Counted from the first letter of the stretch, positions 1 through 9,888 are shown. The stretch: 64,000 nucleotides of DNA from Flavonifractor sp. An82 (GCF_002159265.1 NZ_NFHG01000001.1:248001-312000); one strand, 5' to 3'. The notes: generated by a model not told the origin, from the sequence alone. Numbers and translations are program-made.

Positions 1-468
1 GGCGCCGTGGCGGTGGTCGTGGTGGTCCTCCTGGTGGTGCGGAAAAGAAAAGGGGTGCCCGTTCAGGGACAGGCGGATTCTGACCAGCTGCTCCCCGCGC
101 CCGATCCCGAGCCCGTGCCTCAGCCCGCCCCCATCCCCGGGGACAGCGGCCTGCGGTTCCAGGCCCTCTCCGGCGCGCTGGCCGGCCGTCGGTTCTCCAT
201 CAACGGCACGGTGCGCATTGGTCGTGACCCCGCCCGCAATGACCTGGTCTATCCGGCGGGGGCCCAGGGGGTCAGCGGCGTCCACTGTATGCTCTCTCTC
301 AGCGGAGGCAATCTGTATCTGAAGGACCTGGGCTCCACCTACGGCACGTTTCTGGGGGACGGGCGGCGGCTGGCCGCCAACGAGAGCATACAGCTGAAGA
401 TGGGGGACCGGTTCTGGCTGGGCTCGGAGGCGGAATGCTTTGTGATCACCGGAAGGGGAGGAGTATGA
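1..468 (+). CDS. FHA-domain membrane-anchored protein (5' end missing)
   Basis: The reading frame is open at the window edge, so the gene starts upstream; the GTG at 7 is only the first start-like codon. What remains begins inside a hydrophobic Val/Leu-rich segment followed by basic residues (RKRKG), which looks like a membrane anchor, then a Pro-rich linker and a forkhead-associated domain over about the last 100 residues. The domain shows the usual motifs: a GRDP strand, SGVHC near the phosphothreonine pocket, and LGSTYGTF. FHA domains bind phosphothreonine peptides. The gene ends one base before a Ser/Thr kinase, so a kinase-reader module is likely. The true length cannot be judged. Confidence 0.8.
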   Translation, partial: GAVAVVVVVLLVVRKRKGVPVQGQADSDQLLPAPDPEPVPQPAPIPGDSGLRFQALSGALAGRRFSINGTVRIGRDPARNDLVYPAGAQGVSGVHCMLSLSGGNLYLKDLGSTYGTFLGDGRRLAANESIQLKMGDRFWLGSEAECFVITGRGGV

Positions 469-469
469 C

Positions 470-2755
470 ATGACACAGACCTATTGTCCCTTCTGCCTGA
501 CCCCTGTGTCGGGTACAGTGTGCACCAACTGCGGCCGCAGTGTATACTATGATTCCTCCCCTCACCGGCTGCCGGTGGGGACGGTACTCTCCAGCGGCAA
601 GGAGCAGCACTACCGGGTTGGAGCTGCCCTGGGCCAGGGCGGTTTCGGCATTACCTATGTGGCCCTCCACCTGGAGTCGGGCCAGCGGGTGGCCATCAAG
701 GAGTATTTTCCCAGTCGGTGTGCCCGCCGCCTGCCCGACGGCCGGGCGGACGCCACCACGGAGGGGGACAGACTCTATGAGAGCGGCATGGACTCCTTCC
801 TGAAGGAGGCCGGTATGCTGGCGGGGGTGGACCCCCTGCCCTCGGTGGTCCATGTACTGGACTTTTTCCAGACCAACGGTACGGCCTACCTGGTGATGGA
901 GTACCTGGACGGGATGCCTCTCCACCAGAAGCTGGCCAAGGAGGGCAAGATCCCGGCGGAGGTGCTGATGCCCCGGCTGCCTGCCCTGCTGCGTGACCTG
1001 AGCCTCCTCCACCAGGCGGGTGTGATCCACCGGGATATCAGCCCGGATAACCTGATGTGGATGCCCGACGGCACCCTGAAGCTGCTGGACTTCGGCAGCG
1101 CCCGGTCCATGGAGGACGGCCGGTCCATGACCGTCATGCTCAAGCACGGTTTTGCCCCGGTGGAGCAGTACCAGACCAGAGGCCAGGGCGCCTGGACCGA
1201 CGTGTACGCCATGGCGGCTACCATCTACTACTGTCTGACCGGGGTGATCCCCCCCACGGCGGTGGAGCGGCTGGACAACGATACCCTCCGTCCCCCCACC
1301 CAGCTGGGGGCGGCCCTTACCCCGGAAGAGGAGCAGGCCCTGCTGTGGGGCCTGGAGGTGCAGCCCCGCTCCCGGCCCGCCAATATGGAGCTGTTTGCCA
1401 CCAGGTTTTTGCAGAGTATGCCTGCAAACGCCGAGCGGACCGTCGGCCAGACCCAAGAGCAGGCTGTGGATCAGCCGGCGGATCAGACCGTCGTGCATAC
1501 CCAGGTCCAGACCGAGGGCCAGACTATAAGCCAGACCCAGGTGGGGACAGAGGGGGACACGGAAGCCAAGACCGAGGTCCAGGAGCCTCCCAAAACCCCG
1601 GCCCTACCCCGGGACAAGCGAAAGCTCCTTCTGCTGGCCATCCTGGCGGCGGCAGCGGTGGCCTGTCTGATCTTCTATCTCCAGTGGCGGGGCAGCCGGG
1701 GCGTGCTGGGGGACTTCTCCTATGTGATCCAGCGGGACGGAGTTCACCTCACCGATTACAACGGGTGGCGTGAGCAGGTGGATGTGCCCGATACCATCCG
1801 GGACCGTCCGGTAACGGTGCTGGAGGACGAGCTGTTTGCCGGTGAGGACAAGCTGACCCAGGTGACCCTGCCTGAGGGGGTGACCCAGCTGGGGGATGAT
1901 CTGTTCCGGGGCTGCTCCGGTCTGCAGGTGGTGGTCCTGCCCGGGGAAGACCGGCGGATCGAGGCTCCCTACGACCTCTTTGACGGCTGTGACCAGCTGC
2001 GGGGCATCCTGGCTGACCCCGGGGTAGATCTGGATGTGGATCTGCCCGAGGGGTGCAGGATCTATGAGACGGACCAGGTAGACGAGGTGGGCAAACTGAC
2101 AAAGCTGGTGGTGGGGGAGGAGCAGGTCCTTTACGGCCTGACCGACCAGGAGTGGTCGGTCCTCCTCCATGTGCCCGCCGGCATTACGGAGCTGGAGCTG
2201 CCCGAGACGGTGGAGGAGTATACGCTGCGCTACCTGGCGGAAGGCAGCATTGCCGATCCCGAGGGCATGGAGAGACTGGCGCTGGCGGACAACTGCTATT
2301 TCCCCTACTCCATGATGGACACGCTGACCGATATCTCCACCCTGACCATCACGCGGGGCAGCCTGGCGCGGGACTGGGTGTACAGCTGCTTCACGGCGCT
2401 GGCCATCAATGAGCTGCGGGGCAGCGGCAAGCCCCAGGCGGAGCCCTATCTGCCCCTGGTGGAGCTGGCCCAGGTTCGGGCCCAGGAGCTGACCGAAAAA
2501 TACAGCAGTCTTTACCGCCCGGACGGAGCGGACTGGGAGACCATTCAGCGGGAATATGACGAGCCTTTCTCCTACATGGAGCAGGAAATCGACCTCTACG
2601 GTGAATCTGAAGACAATGGTTTCCTGGAGTGTATCGTGGAATCGGCGCCCAGTTTTGTGGATGAGGTCAGCAAAGGGGGCTACGTTACCAAAGTGGGGGC
2701 GGCCGAGGCGAAGGAGGTCCTGTATTATCTGGCTTTCCTGGGCACGGTGGACTGA
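470..2755 (+). CDS. Zinc-ribbon Ser/Thr protein kinase, membrane-spanning, LRR_5-like ectodomain
   Basis: Hanks-type kinase of 761 residues. Residues about 5-22 form a zinc ribbon (CPFC and CTNC pairs). The kinase domain (about 45-320) has the glycine loop GQGGFGITY, the lysine in VAIKEYF, catalytic HRDISPDN and DFGSAR. A Gln/Thr-rich linker with repeated QTQVQT-like units leads to one membrane helix at about 384-405. The outer part (about 410-761) begins with two or three LRR_5/BspA-like units (for example LTQVTLPEGVTQLGDDLF) and then has no recognised fold. The ATG lies one base after the FHA gene, so translation is probably coupled. It probably phosphorylates cytosolic Ser/Thr targets in response to an external signal; the ligand is unknown. 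Confidence 0.88.
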   Translation: MTQTYCPFCLTPVSGTVCTNCGRSVYYDSSPHRLPVGTVLSSGKEQHYRVGAALGQGGFGITYVALHLESGQRVAIKEYFPSRCARRLPDGRADATTEGDRLYESGMDSFLKEAGMLAGVDPLPSVVHVLDFFQTNGTAYLVMEYLDGMPLHQKLAKEGKIPAEVLMPRLPALLRDLSLLHQAGVIHRDISPDNLMWMPDGTLKLLDFGSARSMEDGRSMTVMLKHGFAPVEQYQTRGQGAWTDVYAMAATIYYCLTGVIPPTAVERLDNDTLRPPTQLGAALTPEEEQALLWGLEVQPRSRPANMELFATRFLQSMPANAERTVGQTQEQAVDQPADQTVVHTQVQTEGQTISQTQVGTEGDTEAKTEVQEPPKTPALPRDKRKLLLLAILAAAAVACLIFYLQWRGSRGVLGDFSYVIQRDGVHLTDYNGWREQVDVPDTIRDRPVTVLEDELFAGEDKLTQVTLPEGVTQLGDDLFRGCSGLQVVVLPGEDRRIEAPYDLFDGCDQLRGILADPGVDLDVDLPEGCRIYETDQVDEVGKLTKLVVGEEQVLYGLTDQEWSVLLHVPAGITELELPETVEEYTLRYLAEGSIADPEGMERLALADNCYFPYSMMDTLTDISTLTITRGSLARDWVYSCFTALAINELRGSGKPQAEPYLPLVELAQVRAQELTEKYSSLYRPDGADWETIQREYDEPFSYMEQEIDLYGESEDNGFLECIVESAPSFVDEVSKGGYVTKVGAAEAKEVLYYLAFLGTVD

Positions 2756-2840
2756 GAAAGTCCGATTTTGGATGTGATATTGTGAAGTGGAAAAGAATGT
2801 TATACAATAAGAATATCTGTGGCGGAGAGGAGGTGAGCCC

Positions 2841-5800
2841 GTGAAGTCCAGTCAATTCTGCACCTATTGCATGAGCCCTGTGGCTCCGGGGGAAAGCTGT
2901 CCCGTTTGCGGGCTCACTGAGGGCAGCTATACGCCCTCTCCCCACCATCTGCCGCCGGGCACCGTGCTGATGGACCGCTATCTGGTGGGCCGGGTGCTGG
3001 GAGAGGGGGGCTTCGGCATCACCTACATCGGCTGCGACCTGCGGCTGGAGCTGAAGGTGGCCATCAAGGAGTATTTCCCAACCGACCGGGTGTCCCGCCA
3101 CGCCGCCACCTCGCTGGCGGTGTCCCAGTACACTGGGGCGGCGGCCCGCAGCTATGAGAAGGGGAAGGAGCGCTTTCTCTATGAGGCCCGCACCATGGCC
3201 CGGATGGATAAGCAGCCCCAGATCGTATCAGTGCGGGATTTCTTTGAGGCCAATAATACCGCCTACATCGTCATGGAGTATGTGGAGGGCACCAACTTCA
3301 AGGACCTGGTGGCCCAGAAGGGGGGGCGCATCCCGGCGGGGGAGCTGCTCTACCTGATGGAGCCTCTGTTCTCCGCCCTGAGCACCATGCACAGCCTGGG
3401 CCTCATCCACCGGGACATCAGCCCGGACAATCTGATGCTGGAGAAGGGTGCGGTGCGGCTGCTGGACTTCGGCTGCGCCCGGGAGTCCGCCACCGGCACC
3501 GAGACCATGACCATCGCCCTCAAACACGGGTATGCCCCCATCGAGCAGTACCAGAACAAAGGTCAGGGGCCCTGGACCGATGTGTATGCCCTGTCGGCCA
3601 CCATCTATTACTGCCTCACCGGCAAGGCGCCTCCCCAGGCCCTGGACCGGCTGTGCGAGGACGAATTGATCCTTCCCCGGAAGCTGGGCGTGGACCTGAG
3701 CGAAAAACAGGAGCGGGCCCTGCTGTACGGCATGGGGGTGCGGCCCCGCCGGCGATTCCAGAGTGTGGAGGAGCTTCATACCGCCCTCTATCTGGAGGAT
3801 ATCAGCGGCATTCCCAAACGGCTGGAGCCGGACCGGCTGAAGGATATCCAAAGGGTGGTGGAGAGCGCCGTGGTACCGGAGCAAACGGAGACACGGCAGC
3901 AGCCCCCGGAGGATCGGCCCCGGACGGAGGAGCCACATCAGGAAAAAACCGCTCGGGAAGAGCCGGAGCACAAGCCCGCCCTGGACTGGCTGAACAGGCA
4001 TAAGCCCCTGGCCATCGGCTGTACTGCCGCCGCCCTTGGTGTGGTGGTGCTGGCCGCCGTCCTGCTGGGGGGCGGGAGCCGGACAGAACAGCCTGGCGAT
4101 CACAGCCCGGCGGGTACTGTCACGGCCTCGGCAGCGCCCCAGAATGGGGAGGACCGGTGGGAGCGGGAGGCCCTCTTTGCCGGGGCCGTTACGCTGGAGC
4201 GCGGCGAGGCCCAGCTCCGGGAGCTGCTGGCCGACCCGTCGGTGCCCGCCGTGATCATTCCACAGGGCGCATCGTTGGATCTGCAACAGGAGAACCTTGT
4301 GGTGGGGAAACCTCTGATGGTGGAAGTGGGCGCCAATCTGAGCGTCAACTGTGCCCTGACCCTGGAGGGGGAGAGCGCCTGCCTGTGGACGGAGGGGGAC
4401 GTATATGCGGAGGGCTTTCTCCGCACCACCGCCGGCGGCGGGCTGGTGGTAGCCGACACGGGGACTTTTAGCTCCATAACCAAGGTTTGGCTGGAGCATG
4501 AGGCCGATCTGACCGTCCAGGGTTCCGGGCAAACCACTCTGGGGCAGGGAACACTGGTGCTGTGTGAAGAGGAGCTCTTTGCCCAGACGGCCCGGGTGAA
4601 CAGCGTTCAGGAGCTGACCCAGGCTCTGGAGAACCCTGAAGTATCCGCCGTTCTGGTGGAGGGGGATGTGGTGCTGGACCAGGCCATTCAGGTGGGAAAA
4701 CCGGTGATGATCGCCCAGGGAGCCTCCATTTCCACGCCCCAGGAAGGCACTTGGACAGAGGACAACCAGCCCGGCCTGGAGGTGACGAGCGGCCCGCTGG
4801 TCAACTGCGGGACGCTGAGTACCAGACTGTGGATGGGGGATCTGGGAGAGAACACCGTGATCAATTACGGCACGATCTCTCCTGCGGGCCAGCTGTGGCT
4901 GGAGCCCGAAGCCACCCTGGTGAATCTGGGAGAGATGAATCTGACCGACTATACCCGGTTCAATCAGTCCCGGGGTTATAACCTGGGTACCATGCGCCTG
5001 AATGGCAGCACCGACCTGACCGGGGGTCTATTCTACAACCTGAAGGACTTCGTGGTAGAGTCGGGAGAGTGTGCCCTCTATCAAAATGTCCGCTTCGGCA
5101 ACACCGGTACCATGACCCTGTCAGCTGATTTTGAGCTGTACAGCTACCTGGTCTCCTGCGGCCAGGTGGTGGTGGACGACGGGGGGCGTCTGAACAACCA
5201 CGGCCTGGTGGAGCTCTTCTCCAACGGCACCCTGACCCGGGCCGAGGGGGGCGAACTCAAGGGCCCCGGGGCCTATCAGCTGGAGACCTACTGCACCCTG
5301 AACAATGTGGCCCTGCCCCGGGGAACTGTGCTCCACAGCCGGGAGGCGACTCAGGTCTTTGAGGCTGAGGTGACCACCGCCCAGGAGCTGGCCGATGCGC
5401 TGGCCGATCCGTCGGTGCAGGGCATCCGGGTGACCGGCGCCCTCTCGGTAGCGGGGGATCTGAACGTGACCAAGCCCCTGCTGGTGACGGAGGAGAACTC
5501 CCTTGCCGTGGGCGGTACCCTCACCATCCAGGGCGTCCAGATGTACAGCTATAACAGCCTTTCTGCCGGAGCGGTGGAGATTTCCGACGGCGGTGCCCTG
5601 TTCAGCCATATGCAGCTTACTGTACAGGGCGGCGGCCTTTCCATCTCGGACGCCAGCGCCCTGGCCAGCTGGGGGCCGATCAGCATGAACGGCGGCAAGG
5701 TGACGGTAACCGACCGGTCCATGGTCAACCTGTACTATGTGGAGCTGGTCAACTGCGGCGATTTGCTGCTGGAGAGCGGGGCCCGTCTGGCCCATCTGGG

Positions 5801-6272
5801 CTATCAGACCCTGGAGCAGACCACCCTGCGGATCCGGGACAGCGCCTACTTCAACCTGGGCGGCCTGGAACTGGTGGGCGTCACCACCCAGCTGGAAACA
5901 ATGGGTCAGCTGGATGGCGGTAGCCATCTGCTTGTCCGGGGAGGTGCCCTGGAGATCGACTCGGACAGCTATCTGTACAGAGCCCCCACCGCCAACCTGG
6001 AGTTCCGGGACGGTGCGGTGGTGACCAACCGGGGTGTCATGAATCTGTGGGGCTTTAAGGAGAATGTCACCCTGGGCGGCGCCGTGACCAACTACGGCCT
6101 GATGGCCATGAGAGGGGTGACCCTCCGGGTGACCGGCCAGCTGAATAACCAGGAACGGATGCTGTTCAGCAGCGACTGTGGACTGACCCTGGCCGGCGGC
6201 AGCGCCACCGGCAATCCGGAGGAGGGGTGGGACAACGACGTCAATTCGATGCTTTTCTCCGACTGGCAGTAA
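2841..6272 (+). CDS. Zinc-ribbon Ser/Thr protein kinase with long beta-solenoid-like ectodomain
   Basis: A paralogue of the kinase just upstream, 1143 residues from a GTG preceded by GGAGGTGAG. It has the same plan: zinc ribbon (CTYC, CPVC; residues 7-24), kinase (about 45-320; GEGGFGITY, VAIKEYF, HRDISPDN, DFGCAR), a charged linker, and a membrane helix at about 389-411. The outer 730 residues are Asn/Gly/Leu-rich short strands such as LVNCGTLS and VINYGTIS, typical of a right-handed beta-helix. Three related blocks starting near residues 455, 590 and 848 share a pattern like AQELADALADPSVQGIRV followed by KPLLV. Such a domain would bind wall polymer, glycan or protein. The 85-base gap from the previous gene shows no terminator, so one operon is likely. 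Confidence 0.86.
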   Translation: MKSSQFCTYCMSPVAPGESCPVCGLTEGSYTPSPHHLPPGTVLMDRYLVGRVLGEGGFGITYIGCDLRLELKVAIKEYFPTDRVSRHAATSLAVSQYTGAAARSYEKGKERFLYEARTMARMDKQPQIVSVRDFFEANNTAYIVMEYVEGTNFKDLVAQKGGRIPAGELLYLMEPLFSALSTMHSLGLIHRDISPDNLMLEKGAVRLLDFGCARESATGTETMTIALKHGYAPIEQYQNKGQGPWTDVYALSATIYYCLTGKAPPQALDRLCEDELILPRKLGVDLSEKQERALLYGMGVRPRRRFQSVEELHTALYLEDISGIPKRLEPDRLKDIQRVVESAVVPEQTETRQQPPEDRPRTEEPHQEKTAREEPEHKPALDWLNRHKPLAIGCTAAALGVVVLAAVLLGGGSRTEQPGDHSPAGTVTASAAPQNGEDRWEREALFAGAVTLERGEAQLRELLADPSVPAVIIPQGASLDLQQENLVVGKPLMVEVGANLSVNCALTLEGESACLWTEGDVYAEGFLRTTAGGGLVVADTGTFSSITKVWLEHEADLTVQGSGQTTLGQGTLVLCEEELFAQTARVNSVQELTQALENPEVSAVLVEGDVVLDQAIQVGKPVMIAQGASISTPQEGTWTEDNQPGLEVTSGPLVNCGTLSTRLWMGDLGENTVINYGTISPAGQLWLEPEATLVNLGEMNLTDYTRFNQSRGYNLGTMRLNGSTDLTGGLFYNLKDFVVESGECALYQNVRFGNTGTMTLSADFELYSYLVSCGQVVVDDGGRLNNHGLVELFSNGTLTRAEGGELKGPGAYQLETYCTLNNVALPRGTVLHSREATQVFEAEVTTAQELADALADPSVQGIRVTGALSVAGDLNVTKPLLVTEENSLAVGGTLTIQGVQMYSYNSLSAGAVEISDGGALFSHMQLTVQGGGLSISDASALASWGPISMNGGKVTVTDRSMVNLYYVELVNCGDLLLESGARLAHLGYQTLEQTTLRIRDSAYFNLGGLELVGVTTQLETMGQLDGGSHLLVRGGALEIDSDSYLYRAPTANLEFRDGAVVTNRGVMNLWGFKENVTLGGAVTNYGLMAMRGVTLRVTGQLNNQERMLFSSDCGLTLAGGSATGNPEEGWDNDVNSMLFSDWQ

Positions 6273-6281
6273 CGAAGCGTC

Positions 6282-6324
6282 AAACGGCCCCGGCCTGCAT
6301 TTTGCAGGCCGGGGCCGTTTCTTG
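6282..6324. terminator. Bidirectional terminator between convergent genes
   Basis: An 18-bp perfect inverted repeat (6282-6299 and 6303-6320) with a 3-base loop. It starts with AAA and ends with TTT, so it can stop transcription from both the kinase operon and the convergent gene at 6326-7435. Confidence 0.9.
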
Positions 6325-6325
6325 C

Positions 6326-7435
6326 TCAGTTGGGGGCGACGTCGGAAAAAATGCCGTCGATGACCTGTTCCATCCGCTCGCTCATGGATTCCTCCGAGGC
6401 GGTGATGGCATACAGCACCAGCCAGTCGGTGGCGTTGCGAGGGTCCAGGGTGGGCATGCCGCAGTCGGTGAGGATGGCGTTGAGGGACCACCAGTGGTCC
6501 TCCAGCTTCTCCTGGGGAGAGATGTATTCCTCGTCCATCTCGCTGTATCCGTCCTCCATGATGTTCTCGGTGATGACATAGAGCAGGAGCAGCAGTTTCC
6601 GGGGCACATCCTCCTTCTGACTGCGGATGTTCTTCAGGGAGGTGGTGTTGGGCCAGTTGCGCTTGATGAGTTTCTGGACCAGGGAATAACCCTGCCGGTC
6701 CTTGCCGCTGGGCATTTTCAGGGAGAGGTAGGAGTCCATCACCGCCTCCAGGGAGTAGTCTGGCTCCCGCAGACCGCCCAGAGCGGAGGCGGGGTGGATG
6801 AGCTGGTCCAGATATTTCTGAACATAGGTATAGGCGCGCATGTGCAGCATGCCGAACTGGTCCAGGTGGGCCAGGTAGCACTGCCGCAGTTCATCTACAG
6901 TCTGGACCTGGTTGAAGGCGCCCCGGAGCTCGTAGGTCACATGGGAGATGGGATTGTCCAGGGGCTGGTCCCACCAAGGGGCAGGGGGCAGGGAGGCGTA
7001 AAATTCCCGGGCCTCTCCATAGCCACGGTCGGTGCGCAAAAACCAGGCGTAGACCACATCCCGGCCCTCCCGGTAGTGGATGCCGTAGTCGGTGCACAGG
7101 CCCAGCAGATAGCTGGCCTGGGCCTCACTCAGGTCCAGCGCAAAGGCGATGCGGAAGATCTCTTCCCGGTTGGTGGGGCGGTTCTGGCCAGACAGCCAGT
7201 TGCGCACCTTGCGGCTGACGGAGTCGGGCTTGGCCTCCGGCTCTCCCGCCAAAAAGGCGTTGATCAGTCTGGTCTGAAGATCGGGATAGGGGTAGAGCTC
7301 CTGCAGAGTATCGGCAAAACTGCGCAGGGAGATGCGCTCCTCCTTCAGATACTCGGCGGCCATAGCGGGGGTCAGCTGTCCCGAGAGCAGTCTGTCATAT
7401 TCATTGGCCGACAGGCTGGTCAGTTCAATACTCAA
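6326..7435 (-). CDS. Unrecognised 369-residue regulatory-looking protein beside the kinase operon
   Basis: I do not recognise the family with certainty. Residues about 20-125 are helical and read like a divergent helix-turn-helix region (SVSRKVRNWLSGQNRPTNRE, then LDLSEAQASYLLG), the style of cytosolic Xre-like regulators. The rest is alpha-helical with several Trp/Tyr and no membrane segment or signal peptide. The start is supported by GGAGGGA about 8 bases upstream. It faces the kinase operon and shares its terminator. A phosphorylation target or transcription partner of the kinases is possible but is inference from position only. Confidence 0.6.
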   Translation of the reverse strand: MSIELTSLSANEYDRLLSGQLTPAMAAEYLKEERISLRSFADTLQELYPYPDLQTRLINAFLAGEPEAKPDSVSRKVRNWLSGQNRPTNREEIFRIAFALDLSEAQASYLLGLCTDYGIHYREGRDVVYAWFLRTDRGYGEAREFYASLPPAPWWDQPLDNPISHVTYELRGAFNQVQTVDELRQCYLAHLDQFGMLHMRAYTYVQKYLDQLIHPASALGGLREPDYSLEAVMDSYLSLKMPSGKDRQGYSLVQKLIKRNWPNTTSLKNIRSQKEDVPRKLLLLLYVITENIMEDGYSEMDEEYISPQEKLEDHWWSLNAILTDCGMPTLDPRNATDWLVLYAITASEESMSERMEQVIDGIFSDVAPN

Positions 7436-7509
7436 CCCATATCCCTCCCAAATATTTTCAATAGAAACATAATAGCAAAAAACCGCTTTCTGTGCAAGCG
7501 GAAAGGCAA

Positions 7510-8298
7510 TTACACGCTCACATACACCGAGGGGCAGAACACCCGCCCGTCGGGCTCGAACCGGGCGTCACCGCCCCGTTTGTAAGCCACCGCCTGGATG
7601 GAGCTGAGCCCTACGCCGAAGTCGTCCCGCTTGCTGGAGAGGTATTTCCCGTCCCTCTGCCGCACCTGTCCGTAAATTGAGCGGCATAGTGAGAGACAAT
7701 GGCGTTGACAGCCTGTTTTTCACAGTAGGTCCGGGGAGCCACAGGGATGTCATGGAGCAGGCTGTCAATGTACTGGTTCAGTGGGTGATTGTCCTCGCCG
7801 GCAAGTCCCCGGATGGCGTTGAGCTGATGGCGCAGATCGTGGCGCTGCTGCCGGAGCCCATCCAGGGCGCTCAGCAGCACCCAGTAGACCACCACCACAC
7901 ACAGCAGCAGGCTGGTCCGTGTCAACAGAAACTGCCAGGTGCCTACCATATCCACCTCCAGGATTCCGGTGAATATGGTAACGATCCTGCTCATCATGGC
8001 GGGCAGCAGCCAGATGACCCGCCACAGCCGGGGGGGCGTCAATGCGGTAGACCTGCCGGGCGGCCAGAAAGGCGGACACGCCAAGGGCGATGTTCTGGTA
8101 GTTGAAGCAGCACATAGGTGAACAGCAGCTTTCCGGGGGTCAGCCGGATATTCAAAAAGTACAGCGCCAGGGAGATGGGCACCATGACCATGCCACCGCG
8201 GGTACCAGCTCCGGTCTGTCGGCGGCGATGACCCACGCAACACCCAGCAGATGGATGGGCAGATAGGCGCAGAGGGTGTAAAAAGTGGTCTCCATCAT
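7510..8298 (-). pseudogene. GHKL-type (AgrC/BlpH-like) sensor histidine kinase, frameshifted and internally deleted
   Basis: Pieces of one protein lie in three frames. The start MMETTFYTLCAYLP follows AAGGAGGA. A dimerisation/His-box region (RQQRHDLRHQLNAIRGL) lies at about 7800-7850. The C-terminal ATPase end (KRDDFGVGLSSIQAVAYKR) runs to a TAA at 7510-7512. At least two frameshifts separate the membrane part, and the segment that should carry the ATP-binding N-box between the His region and the G-box is absent (junction near 7670-7680). No single frame can make a working kinase, so it is called broken. No AgrA-like response regulator lies next to it. Confidence 0.75.
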
Positions 8299-8483
8299 CC
8301 ATTCCTCCTTGCCCTGCCAAATAAAGGTTCTCCAAGCCCGTAAGTGCCTCTGGACTTTCCCTAAATCATACTATCTATGCATAAAAAAGTAAATTTGTTA
8401 AGTGCCAGTTATGACAGGATGGACAGTCCGGTGGCGTGTGCATAGTATGAGGTGGGATTCTATCCCAGAAGGAGGTAACACAC

Positions 8484-9857
8484 ATGGGTGTTACAAATTC
8501 CAACAAATTGATCAATACCGACCGCATCCCCTGCGGCGGTACTCTGCGTGTCACTTTGGCGCTTACCGCTGCGCCGGACATTATTTCCAATCCCACGGAT
8601 ATCGTTTTGATCCTGGACCGCTCGGGCAGCATGATCGGCGCCCCTCTGGCAGCCATGAAGCTGGGGGCCAAGACCTTTATCGACATTATCGACGAGGCCA
8701 CCGACAGCAGCAAAGACGGTCAGATCGGCTCGGGCAGCCGGATCGGAGTGGTCAGCTTTTCCAATACCGCTGTGGCAGACACTCAGCTGATCACCTCTGT
8801 GGACACGCTGAAAGCCGCTGTAGACAGCCTGTCCGCCGGAGGCAGCACCAACCATGCCGATGCATTTTCCAAGGGAATGCAGCTGTTTGACCCGGCCTCT
8901 TCCAACGCCAAGGTTATGATCATGTTTACCGACGGCAATACCACCACCGGTGCGCCACCCGCTCCTGTGGCCGCAGCGGCCAGAGCACAGGGGATCATCA
9001 TTTACTGTATCGGGCTGATCGGGTCCGACGGACTGGACATCAACGCACTGAACAACTGGGCCACCGACCCGGATGCCTCTCATGTGGCGGTGACACCCGA
9101 TGCCGCCGACCTGGAGGCCCTCTTTGCGGAGCTGGCCGCCAACATTTCCAAGCCGGGCGCCACCGATATTGTCATCAATGAGGTGGTCAACTCCAACTTT
9201 ATCATTACCAGTATTTTGTCGCCCACCAAGGGCTCCGCCACCATGCTGGACGCCCACTCCCTGCGGTGGAACATCCCGCAGCTGGGGGTGACCGCCAGCG
9301 AAAGCGCCACGCTGGACTTTTTCATCCGTCATATCGGCCAACAGCCTGGAACCGAGCTGGTCAATCAGTCCATCACATATTCCGATCAAGAGGGAAACGT
9401 GGTCTTGTTCCCTGAGCCTGCCGTATCGGTGGAATGTGATATCGTAGTCTACCCGGAGCAGTGTCCCGAGCCGGTAGAGTTGGCGGTGACGGGCTGCCGG
9501 GACTCTGTTGTGGTGGACCTGGGCGACGTCTCTCTGGAGTCTCAGGGGCGGATCATTCAGATGGATGTGACCATCAGAAATGTCTGCCCCGGGAAACGGG
9601 TGGCCTTGGCGGCCATCCTGACAGAGGTGGATCGGGACGGCATGGAGTACCAGCGGGGCATGAAGGCCATGACCATCCCGGCCCATAATTTCCCGGTGTG
9701 TCGGGATGTGCTGGTCAAGTGCATCAAATTTGTGGTGCCCGAGGATCTGAGCGTGTCCGGCGGGGCCATGTGTACCCCCCGTAAATTCAAGGCCCGCTTT
9801 CTGGCCAACAACATCGATACCGACTACCGCTGCTGCGAGTCTGAGATCACGCTTTGA
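8484..9857 (+). CDS. von Willebrand factor A domain protein with Cys-rich C-terminal domain
   Basis: 457 residues, start fixed by AAGGAGGT 8 bases upstream. Residues about 38-230 are a VWA domain with an intact MIDAS: DRSGSM, a downstream GGSTNHADA threonine loop, and MFTDGN. A DUF11-like beta domain follows (about 230-325), then a C-terminal region with about ten cysteines (RNVCPGKR, VCRDVLVKC, YRCCES). There is no signal peptide, membrane helix or sortase motif, so it is probably cytosolic or released without the Sec route. It lies just upstream of the recombinase next to the sigma-K fragment, so it may be cargo of that element. Similar VWA proteins in Clostridia are poorly characterised. 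Confidence 0.8.
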   Translation: MGVTNSNKLINTDRIPCGGTLRVTLALTAAPDIISNPTDIVLILDRSGSMIGAPLAAMKLGAKTFIDIIDEATDSSKDGQIGSGSRIGVVSFSNTAVADTQLITSVDTLKAAVDSLSAGGSTNHADAFSKGMQLFDPASSNAKVMIMFTDGNTTTGAPPAPVAAAARAQGIIIYCIGLIGSDGLDINALNNWATDPDASHVAVTPDAADLEALFAELAANISKPGATDIVINEVVNSNFIITSILSPTKGSATMLDAHSLRWNIPQLGVTASESATLDFFIRHIGQQPGTELVNQSITYSDQEGNVVLFPEPAVSVECDIVVYPEQCPEPVELAVTGCRDSVVVDLGDVSLESQGRIIQMDVTIRNVCPGKRVALAAILTEVDRDGMEYQRGMKAMTIPAHNFPVCRDVLVKCIKFVVPEDLSVSGGAMCTPRKFKARFLANNIDTDYRCCESEITL

Positions 9858-9864
9858 CAAGCAC

Positions 9865-9888
9865 ACCACCGCCCTGCCGGGCGGTGGT
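9865..9888 (+). terminator. Hairpin after the VWA gene
   Basis: A 10-bp perfect stem (ACCACCGCCC with GGGCGGTGGT) and 4-base loop lie seven bases after the VWA stop codon. No T-run follows, so it may be a weak terminator or a transcript-stabilising hairpin. Confidence 0.5.

Noticed and set aside
5121-6881. 586-codon open frame on the minus strand
   Set aside because: It is antisense to the kinase ectodomain and runs over a strong terminator into an unrelated gene. Such long shadow frames are common in high-GC DNA; no domain is visible.
6227-7585. 452-codon plus-strand frame
   Set aside because: Starts inside the kinase 3' end, crosses the bidirectional terminator and lies opposite the 6326-7435 gene.
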